Assembly (NCBI RefSeq): GCF_023715705.1
Contig: NZ_JAMBOS010000027.1
Location: forward strand, 1-57,321
Direction of reading: 5' to 3'
Source of the DNA: Halalkalibacter oceani
GTDB lineage: Bacteria > Bacillota > Bacilli > Bacillales > Bacillaceae_D
DNA length: 57,321 bases
In this document: piece after piece, positions 16,892-25,487 of the stretch
Numbering within the stretch: the first letter of the stretch is position 1
How the letters are laid out: every line of letters starts with the position of its first letter
Position numbers and translations under genes: made by a program
Notes under the pieces: model-generated
The model's database searches: none
What the model saw: only the letters and a program-made list of their open reading frames with translations
Told to the model about the DNA's origin: nothing

Positions 16892-16931
16892 AAAGAGGTC
16901 GGGCAAAAGGATGTTTTGTCCGACCTCTTCT
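16892..16931. terminator. bidirectional terminator
   Basis: An 11-14 bp stem, aagaggtcgggcaaaa pairing with ttttgtccgacctctt, lies between the convergent aldehyde dehydrogenase and SufR-like genes. Confidence 0.88.
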
Positions 16932-16964
16932 TAAGATCCGATACAGCGTACAAAAGGTTTTACT

Positions 16965-17615
16965 CTAACCGCTGTGCGGCAGAGCATCTTTTAAAGAAAA
17001 GCGAAACTTACAATGGTCATTTCCCTCTGTTTTGCAGGAGACTCTATCAACATTTTCTGTGCCGACCACCTGCTTGAACATTGCCGTTTCGCAGTGACAG
17101 GCTGTCTTAAATTCTTTGGCAATCGCCAGGATCGGGCAGTTGTGCTCGACTAATTCAAATGTCTGCTCGTCCAGCTGATTGACATCCGTCATGTAGCCTT
17201 TTTCATTTTGAATGCGGGCGAGTTCATAGATTCTTTCAGACTGCGGCTTTTGCCCGACTCTTGCTTTGTACTCTGATGTAAGTCTCTGTTCGCGTTTTTT
17301 GAATAAGAGGTCGATCGATTCTTTTCCATGTAAGTCCTGAATGTCTTGCAGGAATTCAACACTGATCCCTTCATAGTTTTTGGGGAATAGCCGCTCTCCT
17401 TCAGGAGAGAGCGAAAATACTTGCAACGGCCGACCCATTGGCTGTTTGACTTCCTTAGCCTGAATCAATTGATCCTTCTCAAGCGTTGAGAGATGCTTGC
17501 GCACGGCCATATGGGTGATCTTTAATCGTTCGGTTAAATCGTTGACGGTTAATGAAACGTCGATTTTCAACGCTTCGAGTATTTTATCTTTTGTTGTCTT
17601 TTTTGTTTTATTCAT
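16965..17615 (-). CDS. SufR-like winged-helix regulator with cysteine cluster
   Basis: A 216-residue regulator. The N-terminal winged helix (about 8-72) has the recognition segment 'ITHMAVRKHLSTLEKDQLI', and the C-terminal domain has five cysteines: C160-x12-C173-x-C175-x18-C194-x7-C202. The C-x12-C-x-C pattern is that of SufR-type repressors, which bind an Fe-S cluster and respond to redox or iron. The C-terminus also resembles the V4R-like tails of related DeoR-labelled regulators. The ATG at 17615 follows 'cgaggaac'; the longer frame to 17732 has no RBS. It is divergent from the pirin gene, and a palindrome lies at 17663-17680. It probably controls pirin and itself. Confidence 0.82.
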   Translation of the reverse strand: MNKTKKTTKDKILEALKIDVSLTVNDLTERLKITHMAVRKHLSTLEKDQLIQAKEVKQPMGRPLQVFSLSPEGERLFPKNYEGISVEFLQDIQDLHGKESIDLLFKKREQRLTSEYKARVGQKPQSERIYELARIQNEKGYMTDVNQLDEQTFELVEHNCPILAIAKEFKTACHCETAMFKQVVGTENVDRVSCKTEGNDHCKFRFSLKDALPHSG

Positions 17616-17662
17616 ATTGGTTCCTCGATTCTTACTCTTGGATTGCTTTCTATGACAATTAA

Positions 17663-17680
17663 TTATACTAGGAAGTATAA
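17663..17680 (-). promoter_or_regulatory. palindrome upstream of SufR-like gene
   Basis: A perfect 7-bp inverted repeat with a 4-nt centre, TTATACT-AGGA-AGTATAA, 48 nt upstream of the regulator's start. It resembles half of the pirin-side element and is a candidate autoregulatory operator. Confidence 0.55.
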
Positions 17681-17782
17681 AAAAAGGAAAGAATGAGGGA
17701 TTGAGCCGTTCGGTGGCTGAGGCGGCAGGCAAAAAAATTGCGATTTTCAGTCAGAGTCATGTATGATTTACCTAATTTAATA

Positions 17783-17803
17783 TACTTTTTTGTATAAAAA
17801 GTA
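17783..17803 (+). promoter_or_regulatory. inverted repeat, candidate operator of pirin gene
   Basis: TACTTTTT and AAAAAGTA form an 8-bp perfect inverted repeat around TGTAT, just upstream of the pirin RBS. The element matches 15150-15170 at 19 of 21 positions. Confidence 0.65.
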
Positions 17804-17824
17804 AATAGGAGGAGTGGAGAAAAG

Positions 17825-18694
17825 ATGGAAACAAACATGTTTCAACGGGCTGTCAAAGATCATTGGTATGTCAAATACGAGGAAGCATCCTTTCCTTTTA
17901 TTCAAAAGGGGTGGGTGCTGCCGGTAGACCGCTGGCGGGACTTCGATCCATTTATTTTGATGGCGGAAGATTGGTTTAAAAGAGGGGCCTTTTCTGATCA
18001 TCCACACCGTGGCTTCCAAACGATCACCTATGTCATTGATGGAAGATTGGAGCATATTGATAACGGGGGCGGGCGTGATATTTTGCAGCCCGGCGACGTT
18101 CAGTACATGAATGCCGGCTGGGCGGCGAGACACGCCGAGGAAGGCGTTGACGATGATATCGCTCATACGCTGCAGCTATGGCTGAACCTGCCAAAAAGCA
18201 AACGGAAAACAGAAACATCGTATCAAAACATTTATGCTGAGGATGCTCCGGTTATCAGCGTGAACGGCGGCTCGGTAAAGGTGTTTTCCGGAGCGTTCGG
18301 CGACGTGAAAGGTCCGCTTCAATCCGTTGTCCCAATCACGCTTGTCGAAATTAATCTTGAAAAAGGGGCGAGCTATACGCATGTTTTACCGGAAAATCAC
18401 AATGCCTTTTTGTATGTCTTATCAGGTGAGCTGGAACTTGGGGCAGGAGAGACCGTTCATCTCGCCAAGCACGGCGTTGCCACGCTGACGTATCAAGAGG
18501 ACGGAAATCCGGCAAACAGCAGTGAATTTAACATAACATCGGCTAGCAGACGGGCCAAACTCCTGATCTATTCCGGCGCGCCGATCAAGGAAGAGATTGT
18601 CCCCTACGGCCCGTTCGTGATGAATACGATGGAAGAAATTAAGCAGGCTTATCGCGATTATCATGACGGGAAGTTCGGGCCGCCGGCTGTTTAG
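17825..18694 (+). CDS. pirin family protein
   Basis: A 289-residue bicupin. The N-terminal cupin holds the pirin metal signature 'DHPHRGFQTITYVIDG' with two His (about 59-61) followed by 'RLEHIDN', and 'DVQYMNAGWAARHAE' completes the barrel. The C-terminal cupin spans about 160-250, with 'YVLSGELELG'. Family knowledge: bacterial pirins bind Fe, some have quercetinase-like activity and others bind metabolic enzymes. The RBS 'aggaggagtggag' is good. The gene is divergent from an Fe-S-type regulator, which suggests redox- or iron-dependent expression. Confidence 0.9.
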   Translation: METNMFQRAVKDHWYVKYEEASFPFIQKGWVLPVDRWRDFDPFILMAEDWFKRGAFSDHPHRGFQTITYVIDGRLEHIDNGGGRDILQPGDVQYMNAGWAARHAEEGVDDDIAHTLQLWLNLPKSKRKTETSYQNIYAEDAPVISVNGGSVKVFSGAFGDVKGPLQSVVPITLVEINLEKGASYTHVLPENHNAFLYVLSGELELGAGETVHLAKHGVATLTYQEDGNPANSSEFNITSASRRAKLLIYSGAPIKEEIVPYGPFVMNTMEEIKQAYRDYHDGKFGPPAV

Positions 18695-18778
18695 CGGCTA
18701 CGCTTTATACAGACACAATTGGTGTTTTGAAAAAACTGGCGGCAACGGTGTCAGCGACAAGCTCGTTGTAAGACAAGG

Positions 18779-18820
18779 CTGGGCAAAAGGGAGGAACCAT
18801 CACCTTTTGCCCAGTTTTTT
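18779..18820 (+). terminator. terminator behind pirin gene
   Basis: A 12-bp perfect stem, ctgggcaaaagg with ccttttgcccag, followed by TTTTTT. Confidence 0.93.
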
Positions 18821-18992
18821 GGTGTGGATAAAAGAGGAGAGTTTCTGATGAAGGCTGGCTTCTTCTCTCTATTTGAAATAGCAATTACTAAAAAAGTCAA
18901 ATTGAATGTAGGAGCTCATAGGAAAAGGCAGTGAAACTTGTTCACCTTTGCGGCAGTCTTATAAAAAAGGCATTTATTAAGGGGGAAGATCA

Positions 18993-19850
18993 ATGAGAAA
19001 GCTGCTGCTCATCAGCGTCCTGTTTATCGTCGGTGCTTGTGGTCAGGGCAATGCCACAAGCACTGGCATGGGAAGCACTGAAGCAAATAGAGAAAAAGCA
19101 GACGACACGGTAATTGAATACGAGGACTATGTTGAGGTGTATGGAGAAGACCAAGAAGAGCTAGTGGTGAAGTTGAAAGATTTTATCAATGAGAACCTGG
19201 CTTCTGAACAGAGGGGAGAATTTTATCTCAATCATGATGAGCGCGAAGGTGATTTTGTGATTCAGGTGACAAAAGAGACGGATGTTTCAGAGGTGGCCGA
19301 TGAATTGAAAAGCTACCTTCCTGAAACCGATGGCCAAGCCTTTAAGGTGCATATCGATCATGTTACGTATTCAAAAGCCTTTCTCGAAAAGGCACAAGAT
19401 GAAATTTTCGAGGAGGAGCGTCGCTTTTTTAAAGGGGAGCGCAAAGTTTTGGGGGCTTATGTTGACGCCTGGTCGAATAAGCTCGTGTTAGATGTCAGCC
19501 GGGTTGAAGATGTCGACCTTGAAGCGCTTGCCGAGCGCTTTGGTCATACGGATTTTATTACGTTTAGTGAAGGACCGCTGGCCAGCCTGAACGATGATCA
19601 GGTGCCCGTGCCGACTGCCGAGCCGTATATCACGGGACCCATTACTGAAGTGAACCGCGGAAGTAAGGTTGTGCTCGTTGATAACCTGATTTATGCTTCG
19701 TCAAAGCACGCTGTAATCGTCAACAGTAGCGGGGAAATCGCATTTGACGAGCTGAATGTAGGCGACACGGTACGACTTTGGGTCGAAGGAGGAGTCGCTG
19801 AGTCGCTTCCCGCCCAGGGTTCAGCGGCGTTTATTCAAGTTGTGGAGTAA
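18993..19850 (+). CDS. DUF3221-like lipoprotein
   Basis: A 285-residue lipoprotein with basic start MRKLL and lipobox 'VGAC' (Cys16). A Ser/Thr/acidic linker follows, then a middle region (about 45-195) rich in charged residues. The C-terminal ~65 residues ('GPITEVNRGSKVVLVDN' and 'VGDTVRLWVEGGVAESLPAQG') match the small beta-barrel domain labelled DUF3221 in Bacillus YobA-type lipoproteins. The function is unknown and the site is the outer face of the membrane. 'aagggggaag' precedes the ATG. It is monocistronic, between two terminators. Confidence 0.82.
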   Translation: MRKLLLISVLFIVGACGQGNATSTGMGSTEANREKADDTVIEYEDYVEVYGEDQEELVVKLKDFINENLASEQRGEFYLNHDEREGDFVIQVTKETDVSEVADELKSYLPETDGQAFKVHIDHVTYSKAFLEKAQDEIFEEERRFFKGERKVLGAYVDAWSNKLVLDVSRVEDVDLEALAERFGHTDFITFSEGPLASLNDDQVPVPTAEPYITGPITEVNRGSKVVLVDNLIYASSKHAVIVNSSGEIAFDELNVGDTVRLWVEGGVAESLPAQGSAAFIQVVE

Positions 19851-19872
19851 TCAGGTTTTCTTTTAAGCATTG

Positions 19873-19914
19873 GGCAATAGCCGTCAGCGGAGCGTTTTCC
19901 CGGCTGACGGCTAT
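19873..19914. terminator. bidirectional terminator
   Basis: The stem aatagccgtcagc...gctgacggctatt lies between the convergent lipoprotein and DinB genes. Confidence 0.88.
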
Positions 19915-19933
19915 TTAGTGCCCTATAGGAAAT

Positions 19934-20385
19934 CTATGAACGGATGAAAGTAATAAAATCAACGTTTACAGGCTCAGCCTCGGCAAGGCGGAGAAGCCTG
20001 TTAATTTGACCGCGATGGTACTGTCCATGAAGGGAGACATGAGTTAAAATCGCGCGAATCGAACTGTGAAACTCTGTCTGCCGGCTATTTTTATAGATGA
20101 CCGGTTCGTCGAGTGCATCCTCTGTCAAATTGGAAGGTAAGCGTCATAGCTTTTCTTGTTTTCCCTTGCCCTCTCCTGGCAGCGACTTAAGCCTTCCTCC
20201 GTCCAGATCGGCAGTTGCGTACTGTCTTTTCCTTCTAATCTAGTTAGCCAGATACGTTCCGCTAAAAGAATATGTGAAAAAAGGCGGAGAGCTTCCTGAT
20301 CCTCGGTCTTGTTCGTGTGCAATGCTTCAATAATCCGCTGATTAGCCCAATTCAAATGCAAAAACATCTGCTCCAAAGTTTTCAT
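19934..20385 (-). pseudogene. DinB-family protein, frameshifted
   Basis: Two overlapping minus-strand frames together make one DinB/YfiT-like protein of about 150 residues. 20385-20125 carries the first helices ('HLNWANQRIIEAL', 'FSHILLAERIWLTRLEG'). 20128-19934 continues with 'LTEDALDEPVIYKN' and the metal motif 'HVSLHGQYHRGQINRLL'. One missing base near 20128 ('ccaatttgaca', where a run of three A would restore the frame) causes the break. DinB proteins are four-helix-bundle metal enzymes, some being thiol-dependent S-transferases. The only damage is one indel in a short A/T run, so a sequencing error is as likely as a recent mutation. Confidence 0.85.
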
Positions 20386-20495
20386 CTACATGCCTCCATT
20401 CTATTTTTCGTACCAATGATTTTATTATATAACGAGGGAATGTCAGCAAGCAGTATAATAGAGAGACAAGCCAAGTAAGCGATAAAGGAGAAACG

Positions 20496-21212
20496 ATGAT
20501 GAGAGATGTAATTTTCATTCCTCTTTCCGCACATGAAGAATTAGTGATTGCTGCCGACGGAGCCGGGGGGATAGGGGAAAAGAAGCAGGATGTCGTTCAG
20601 ACGTCATATCAAATTTTGAGTCAGTATACATATCGTGTGGCATTAATGGAATGTCTGGCCGTCGGGGCTGTTCCGTTTGCCGTACTTGTTCAAAATTTTA
20701 TTTCTGACGAAGTCTGGCAAATGGTGATAAATGAAATTAGAAGCATGTCAGAGCAGATTGGTCTCACCGGGCTTGAGATCGGTGGCAGCACGGAATCAAA
20801 TATGCCGCTCGTTCAATCGGCGCTCGGCATCACCGTCCTTGGAAAAGTCGCCAAGGATGAAAAGAAAGTCGGGAATACGCCGGATGACGCTGCGTTTGCC
20901 GTGGCTGGTCTGCCTTTGTACGGAGAAGAGGTGCTGACGAGGCCGGATGACGTTCTTCCACTAGATCTCTTTTTGCGTTTACTAAGACATCCTGCCATTT
21001 ACGAAGTAGTGCCAGTCGGGTCAAATGGAGTTAAGCATGAGCTTGAACAGGTGTGGGGCGTAACAAACGATCTCCGTGCCGAGGGTGATCGCCTTGACGT
21101 CCGTAAATCAGCGGGGCCGGCAACATGTGTGATCATCAGCTTTAATGAGGCGGAAAAGGAAGAGCTGGGCAGTGAATTTGCCGGCTGGCTCACACCGCTG
21201 AAAATGGGCTAA
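20496..21212 (+). CDS. CblS-like (alpha-ribazole kinase / AIR synthase-related) protein
   Basis: A 238-residue protein of the AIR synthase/PurM-like superfamily. The N-terminal stretch 'LVIAADGAGGIGEKKQDVV', then 'RVALMECLAVGAVPFAVLVQ' and 'GLEIGGSTESNMP', resemble the small proteins of Firmicutes that include the alpha-ribazole kinase CblS, which phosphorylates salvaged alpha-ribazole for cobamide assembly. The aspartate of 'AADGAGG' would be the ATP/metal site. No CblT transporter is adjacent. The RBS 'aaaggagaaacg' lies before ATGATG at 20496/20499. The substrate assignment is inference from remembered similarity; another PurM-like kinase is possible. Confidence 0.65.
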   Translation: MMRDVIFIPLSAHEELVIAADGAGGIGEKKQDVVQTSYQILSQYTYRVALMECLAVGAVPFAVLVQNFISDEVWQMVINEIRSMSEQIGLTGLEIGGSTESNMPLVQSALGITVLGKVAKDEKKVGNTPDDAAFAVAGLPLYGEEVLTRPDDVLPLDLFLRLLRHPAIYEVVPVGSNGVKHELEQVWGVTNDLRAEGDRLDVRKSAGPATCVIISFNEAEKEELGSEFAGWLTPLKMG

Positions 21213-21356
21213 AAGCGGGGGATACTTGTCCCCTTCAACCATTTTTGTTAAATCACGGAAGGAGAAGCGGAAAAGAGCGAGAAAAGTAGTAATGTGGAGA
21301 GTGACCTTCATACAATAGAGAAAACGCTTCCAAATTATGGTGAGGAGGAGTCATGC

Positions 21357-22949
21357 ATGAACGAAGCTGATCTATATGCGCCTGACATGTACAATATGGC
21401 GGAGGATATTGACCGTCACGCACAGGATCCGGAGAAAGTAGCTTTGCTGTGGGAGGACGAAAAAGGGAACAAACAGAAAAAGACGTATGCCGATTTGCGC
21501 CAGGAGTCAAACAAGCTGGCGAACGGCTTGAAAAAGCTTGGGCTGCAAAAGGGCGATAAAGTCATCGTCACGCTGCCCCGCATTCCTGAAACGTACAGCA
21601 TTTACCTCGGGGCGTTAAAGCTTGGACTGATTATTTCGCCTGGCTCGGAGATGCTGCGGGAGAAGGATTGGCTCTACCGGGTGGAGCACTCTAAAGCGAA
21701 GGCAACCATTTGCCTGGCCGGCCTGACCGGGAGCTTTGAGCAGATTCGGTCACAGACGGATAGTCTGAGCCATTTTATTTCCGTTGGTGAGAAGGTCGAC
21801 GGCTGGGTTCATTATGAAGAGCTGGTGAAGGAAGAGTCAGCAGAGTTTTCCATCGTCCAGACGCGGGCCGACGATATTGCTTTTTTAAACTACACATCCG
21901 GGACGACCGGTAACCCGAAGGGCGTGATACATGCGCACAGCTGGGCCTATGCTCATCAGGCGGTGGCGTCTCAATGGCTTGATGTGAAGGAAGGAGATGT
22001 CGTTTGGGCGACGGCGGCTCCAGGCTGGGCGAAATGGAACTGGACGCCGTTCATGTCGACGCTCGGAACAGGGGCGACAGGCTTTGTATACAATGGGCGC
22101 TTTGAGCCGGAGAAATATTTGTCACTCATGGAGAGCTATCAAGTGAATGTCCTTTGCTGTACGCCAACCGAATATCGGCTGATGGCAAAATTGGACGGAC
22201 TGGAGCGCTTTTCGCTGCCTGCTATGCGCAGTATGGTCAGCGCGGGTGAGCCATTGAATCAGGAAGTGATCGAGACGTTTAAGCGGCATTTTCAAGTGCA
22301 GGTGCGGGATGGCTACGGGCAGACGGAAAATACGCTACTGGTCGGAACCTTGCCGGGAATGGAACTGAAGCCGGGATCTATGGGCAAGCCGACCCCCGGA
22401 AATAATGTCGCGATCATTGATGAAGAGGCGAATCTTGTTCAGGTAGGAGAAGTAGGAGATATCGCCGTCCATAAAAGCACGGCGGCTCTGTTTAAAGGTT
22501 ACCTTGATGATCCTGAGCGCACGGCAGCCGCCTACCGCGGAGACTGGTATTTAACAGGCGATCAGGCGAGGCTGGATGAGGATGGCTACTTCTGGTTTGA
22601 GGGCCGCTCCGATGACATCATTATCAGCTCCGGCTATACGATCGGGCCATTTGAAGTAGAGGACGCGCTCGTCAGGCATGCGGCTGTCAAGGAGTGTGCC
22701 GTCGTGGCGGTTCCTGATGAGATACGGGGCTCTGTCGTCAAAGCGTTTGTCATTCTAAAGCAGCCGGAGCTTGCTGGTGAAGCTCTCATCAAAGAGCTTC
22801 AGGAGCATGTGAAGTATATGACAGCCCCTTATAAATATCCTCGGATAATTGAATTTGTGACGGAACTGCCGAAAACGGCCTCCGGTAAAATACGTCGCGT
22901 CGAATTAAGACAGCGCGAGCAGAAGCAGGGAAAAGGAACTGTTTTATAA
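21357..22949 (+). CDS. mbcS: acyl-CoA synthetase (MbcS-like)
   Basis: A 530-residue member of the acyl-/acetyl-CoA synthetase family. It has the P-loop 'YTSGTTGNPKG' (179-189), an A5-like motif 'DGYGQTEN', the hinge 'YLTGDQARLDEDGYFWFEGRSDDII' and a C-terminal catalytic lysine in 'LPKTASGKIRR'. It activates a carboxylic acid with ATP and CoA. The Bacillus relative MbcS uses branched short-chain acids such as 2-methylbutyrate. The ATG at 21357 lies 6 nt after 'gaggaggag'; the frame open to 21294 is not used. It is probably monocistronic. The symbol is by resemblance only. Confidence 0.85.
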   Translation: MNEADLYAPDMYNMAEDIDRHAQDPEKVALLWEDEKGNKQKKTYADLRQESNKLANGLKKLGLQKGDKVIVTLPRIPETYSIYLGALKLGLIISPGSEMLREKDWLYRVEHSKAKATICLAGLTGSFEQIRSQTDSLSHFISVGEKVDGWVHYEELVKEESAEFSIVQTRADDIAFLNYTSGTTGNPKGVIHAHSWAYAHQAVASQWLDVKEGDVVWATAAPGWAKWNWTPFMSTLGTGATGFVYNGRFEPEKYLSLMESYQVNVLCCTPTEYRLMAKLDGLERFSLPAMRSMVSAGEPLNQEVIETFKRHFQVQVRDGYGQTENTLLVGTLPGMELKPGSMGKPTPGNNVAIIDEEANLVQVGEVGDIAVHKSTAALFKGYLDDPERTAAAYRGDWYLTGDQARLDEDGYFWFEGRSDDIIISSGYTIGPFEVEDALVRHAAVKECAVVAVPDEIRGSVVKAFVILKQPELAGEALIKELQEHVKYMTAPYKYPRIIEFVTELPKTASGKIRRVELRQREQKQGKGTVL

Positions 22950-23029
22950 AGCTAAGCAGTGTTGAGCTGGAGACAGAAGCAGCCTGGAGATAATGGCAAT
23001 CCCCCAATCGTCAACAGCCGTTGTGAGAA

Positions 23030-23175
23030 GGCCACTGAAAAACTCCTTATCGTGCGTTTCGCGCCTTGCTTTGAGAAACCACTTGGAGCAAGGCTTTCAA
23101 AATCAGGCAACGGCTACGCTCATTACGAAAAAGCTGCTGAAAAAGTGAAAATCGTCCTTTTTCAGCAGCTTCGTT
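23030..23175. repeat. dispersed intergenic repeat, copy A
   Basis: The core 23087-23123 is shared with 43316-43352 (starting agcaaggctttc, ending gctacgctcat). It is flanked by an imperfect hairpin (ccttgct...agcaagg) on the left. On the right is a strong hairpin, aagctgctgaaaaag with ctttttcagcagctt (23130-23171). It separates the acyl-CoA synthetase gene from the convergent MFS gene, and the right hairpin can act as terminator. Confidence 0.8.
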
Positions 23176-23215
23176 GTGAGCAAGTTGCTCTTCAACGGGC
23201 ACTTACGCTTATTGT

Positions 23216-24442
23216 TTAGCTTCCCTTTTTGATTAAAGTGGCAGGTGGCTGTGCGCTTTGCCTTTTGTGAAGTGTGAGGAAGATCGCGATGAGAACCAGT
23301 GCCAGCCCGATTAACGTGCAGACAACGGTAATAATTCCTCCCCATTTGAAATGCTCCCAAATATATCCGTTGCTTGAACCAATCACGCTCGAGCCGAGGT
23401 AATAGCAAAACAAATATAATGAGGCTGCCTGAGCGCGGTAGCGTGACGCCACTTCACCAACCCATCTGCTGGCAATCGAATGTCCGCCAAAGAACCCGAA
23501 GGTGAAAATGCTAAGCGCGAGAATAACGAACAGCAGCTGATGGCTTAAGGTCAATCCGGCCCCAATGAGCATAATCAAAATGCTGACAGACAACGTTCTT
23601 GCCTTGCCGGCCTTGTCACTGACCTGCCCCATAAATGTCGAGCTAAACGTACCGACCAAGTAAACGAAGAAAATCAGGCCGATCCATGTTTGGTTTAGCG
23701 AAAAGGGCGGCTCGAGCAGCCGAAAGCCTAAATAATTGTAGACGGTGACAAAGCTTCCCATCAGGACAAAGGAGAAGGCGAATAAGCAGAGCAGCCGGCC
23801 TTCCTTTAATGGTTGAACAATAGAGGCTGCGAATGTCCGAAACGAAGGTGTCTCTTTTACCGGCTGTCTTGATTCCGGCAATAGTTTTAAAAAGAAAAAG
23901 CTGATCACTAGACTGATAATTCCTATTGTCAGCAGAGCGAACTGCCACGAAACCCATTCGGTCAGCACCCCGGTTAAAAAGCGGCCGGTCAATCCACCGA
24001 TCGTATTGCCGCTTACATGGAGACCCATTACGGTCCCGAGCGTTTTCGGGTCAAATTCATCGCTGACATAAGCCATCGCAATGCTTGGAAAGCCGGCGAG
24101 AACGATTCCCTGAACGGCCCGAATGCCAAGCAATGTTGAGAAATTCGGACTGAATGCGACAAGCACACAGAGAATGGATGTTAAAAACAGCGAGGTCGTC
24201 ATCAGCCGCTTCTTACCGACCGCATCGGCTAATGGGGCGACAAGCAGCATCGAACCCGCGAGACAACCGGTTGAGATGGAAAGCGCCAGGCTTGCCACGG
24301 CCGGGGAAACCTGGTAATCAGCCGAAAAGTTTGGCAAAAGGGTTTGAACGGAATATAAAATCATGAAGCTGACAAAGCTTCCTAAAAATAAAGCTGAAAT
24401 AGCTTGATAGTAACCTTTTTTTCCTTTGATTAAATACGTCAT
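23216..24442 (-). CDS. MFS transporter (YnfM/YybF-like)
   Basis: A 408-residue major facilitator with 12 hydrophobic segments and the loop 2-3 signature 'PLADAVGKKRLM'. Resemblance is to the drug/metabolite efflux group containing YnfM and B. subtilis YybF. The ATG at 24442 follows 'gaggag' by 4-5 nt; the frame is open to 24475 but has no RBS there. It is divergent from a LysR regulator, as yybF is from yybE, so it is probably LysR-controlled. The substrate is unknown. Confidence 0.9.
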   Translation of the reverse strand: MTYLIKGKKGYYQAISALFLGSFVSFMILYSVQTLLPNFSADYQVSPAVASLALSISTGCLAGSMLLVAPLADAVGKKRLMTTSLFLTSILCVLVAFSPNFSTLLGIRAVQGIVLAGFPSIAMAYVSDEFDPKTLGTVMGLHVSGNTIGGLTGRFLTGVLTEWVSWQFALLTIGIISLVISFFFLKLLPESRQPVKETPSFRTFAASIVQPLKEGRLLCLFAFSFVLMGSFVTVYNYLGFRLLEPPFSLNQTWIGLIFFVYLVGTFSSTFMGQVSDKAGKARTLSVSILIMLIGAGLTLSHQLLFVILALSIFTFGFFGGHSIASRWVGEVASRYRAQAASLYLFCYYLGSSVIGSSNGYIWEHFKWGGIITVVCTLIGLALVLIAIFLTLHKRQSAQPPATLIKKGS

Positions 24443-24555
24443 GGTGCTCCTCACTTTCTTTCTATACACTAGCATACTTTTGACAAATGATAATGTCTAA
24501 TTTATAATTTTTATCGTTTTCATGCGTCTAAGTTATGAGTAGAGAAGGTGAGGAA

Positions 24556-25437
24556 ATGGAATGGCAACAGCTCGAGTATTTTCAACGAGTCGCCCAGCTG
24601 CAGCATGTGACAAAGGCCGCCCAGTCATTATTTATTTCCCAGCCGGCACTGAGCCGTTCAATCGCCAGACTGGAGAAGGAGCTCGGCGTTCCTTTGTTTG
24701 AACGGCAGGGAAGAACGGTGCAATTGAATCGTTACGGGAAGCTGTTTTTGGAGAAAGTGAACTTGGCAATTCAGGTAATTGAGGAGGGAAAGCAGGAGCT
24801 GCAAAGTGAAATGAGTCCGAACCGCGGCAATATTACGCTTTCCTTTTTACCTACATTGGGAACGGAATTCGTCCCGGAATTAATTGAAAGGTATCGCGCT
24901 ACTTATCCGGATGTTACCTTTCAGCTTTTTCAAAATACGGCACATGATTTAATTGAGCAATTGAAAGCAGGCGATATTGACGTCTGCTTGACGACGATTA
25001 TGGAGCCAGATCCGGAGATTCACTGGGTTGAACTGTTTTCTGAGGAATTACTCGTCATTGTTCCGCAGAACCATCCATTGGCAAACCGGCAGGAAATCAG
25101 GCTGAAGGACATCGCCAACGAGCCTTTTGTCGGCTTTAAAAAAGGAGCGGGTCTGCGCAGTATAACGGATCGGCTTTGCCAGCTGAGCGGCTTCACTCCA
25201 CAGCTCACCTTTGAAGGACAGGAAGTCGGAACAGTGGCCGGACTAGTCGGCGTTGGTCTTGGCGTAAGCCTGGTGCCGAAGCGAAGCAGGATGGACGCCT
25301 ATCAAGTCTCCTGTCTTCCTGTTCGTGATGTCGACTGCCGGCGGACGATTGGGATCGTCTGGAGGAAGAAAAGCTTTACACCTAAGGTCGTGGAGCAGTT
25401 TCGGGACTTTATTGTGGAGCTGTATCGGAGAGCTTGA
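24556..25437 (+). CDS. LysR-family regulator (YybE-like)
   Basis: A 293-residue LysR regulator. The N-terminal helix-turn-helix 'VTKAAQSLFISQPALSRSIARLEKELGVPLFER' spans about 17-50, and the periplasmic-binding-like effector domain spans about 90-290. The ATG at 24556 lies behind 'gaaggtgagg'. Divergent orientation to the MFS gene, with about 110 nt between starts, indicates that it controls that transporter. Confidence 0.93.
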   Translation: MEWQQLEYFQRVAQLQHVTKAAQSLFISQPALSRSIARLEKELGVPLFERQGRTVQLNRYGKLFLEKVNLAIQVIEEGKQELQSEMSPNRGNITLSFLPTLGTEFVPELIERYRATYPDVTFQLFQNTAHDLIEQLKAGDIDVCLTTIMEPDPEIHWVELFSEELLVIVPQNHPLANRQEIRLKDIANEPFVGFKKGAGLRSITDRLCQLSGFTPQLTFEGQEVGTVAGLVGVGLGVSLVPKRSRMDAYQVSCLPVRDVDCRRTIGIVWRKKSFTPKVVEQFRDFIVELYRRA

Positions 25438-25444
25438 AAGGGGA

Positions 25445-25487
25445 AGCTGCCCCGAAAAAAGCCGATTCGATCTTTTCGGGGCAGGGC
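25445..25487 (+). terminator. hairpin behind LysR gene
   Basis: The stem ctgccccgaaaa pairs with ttttcggggcag (25448-25486). A T tract is absent, so termination is uncertain. Confidence 0.6.

Noticed and set aside
22959-23219. 86-codon frame, and a partly similar one at 43104-43358
   Set aside because: Both read through the dispersed repeat and its hairpins. The shared 'RLSKSGNGYAH' peptide comes from the repeat, not from a protein family.
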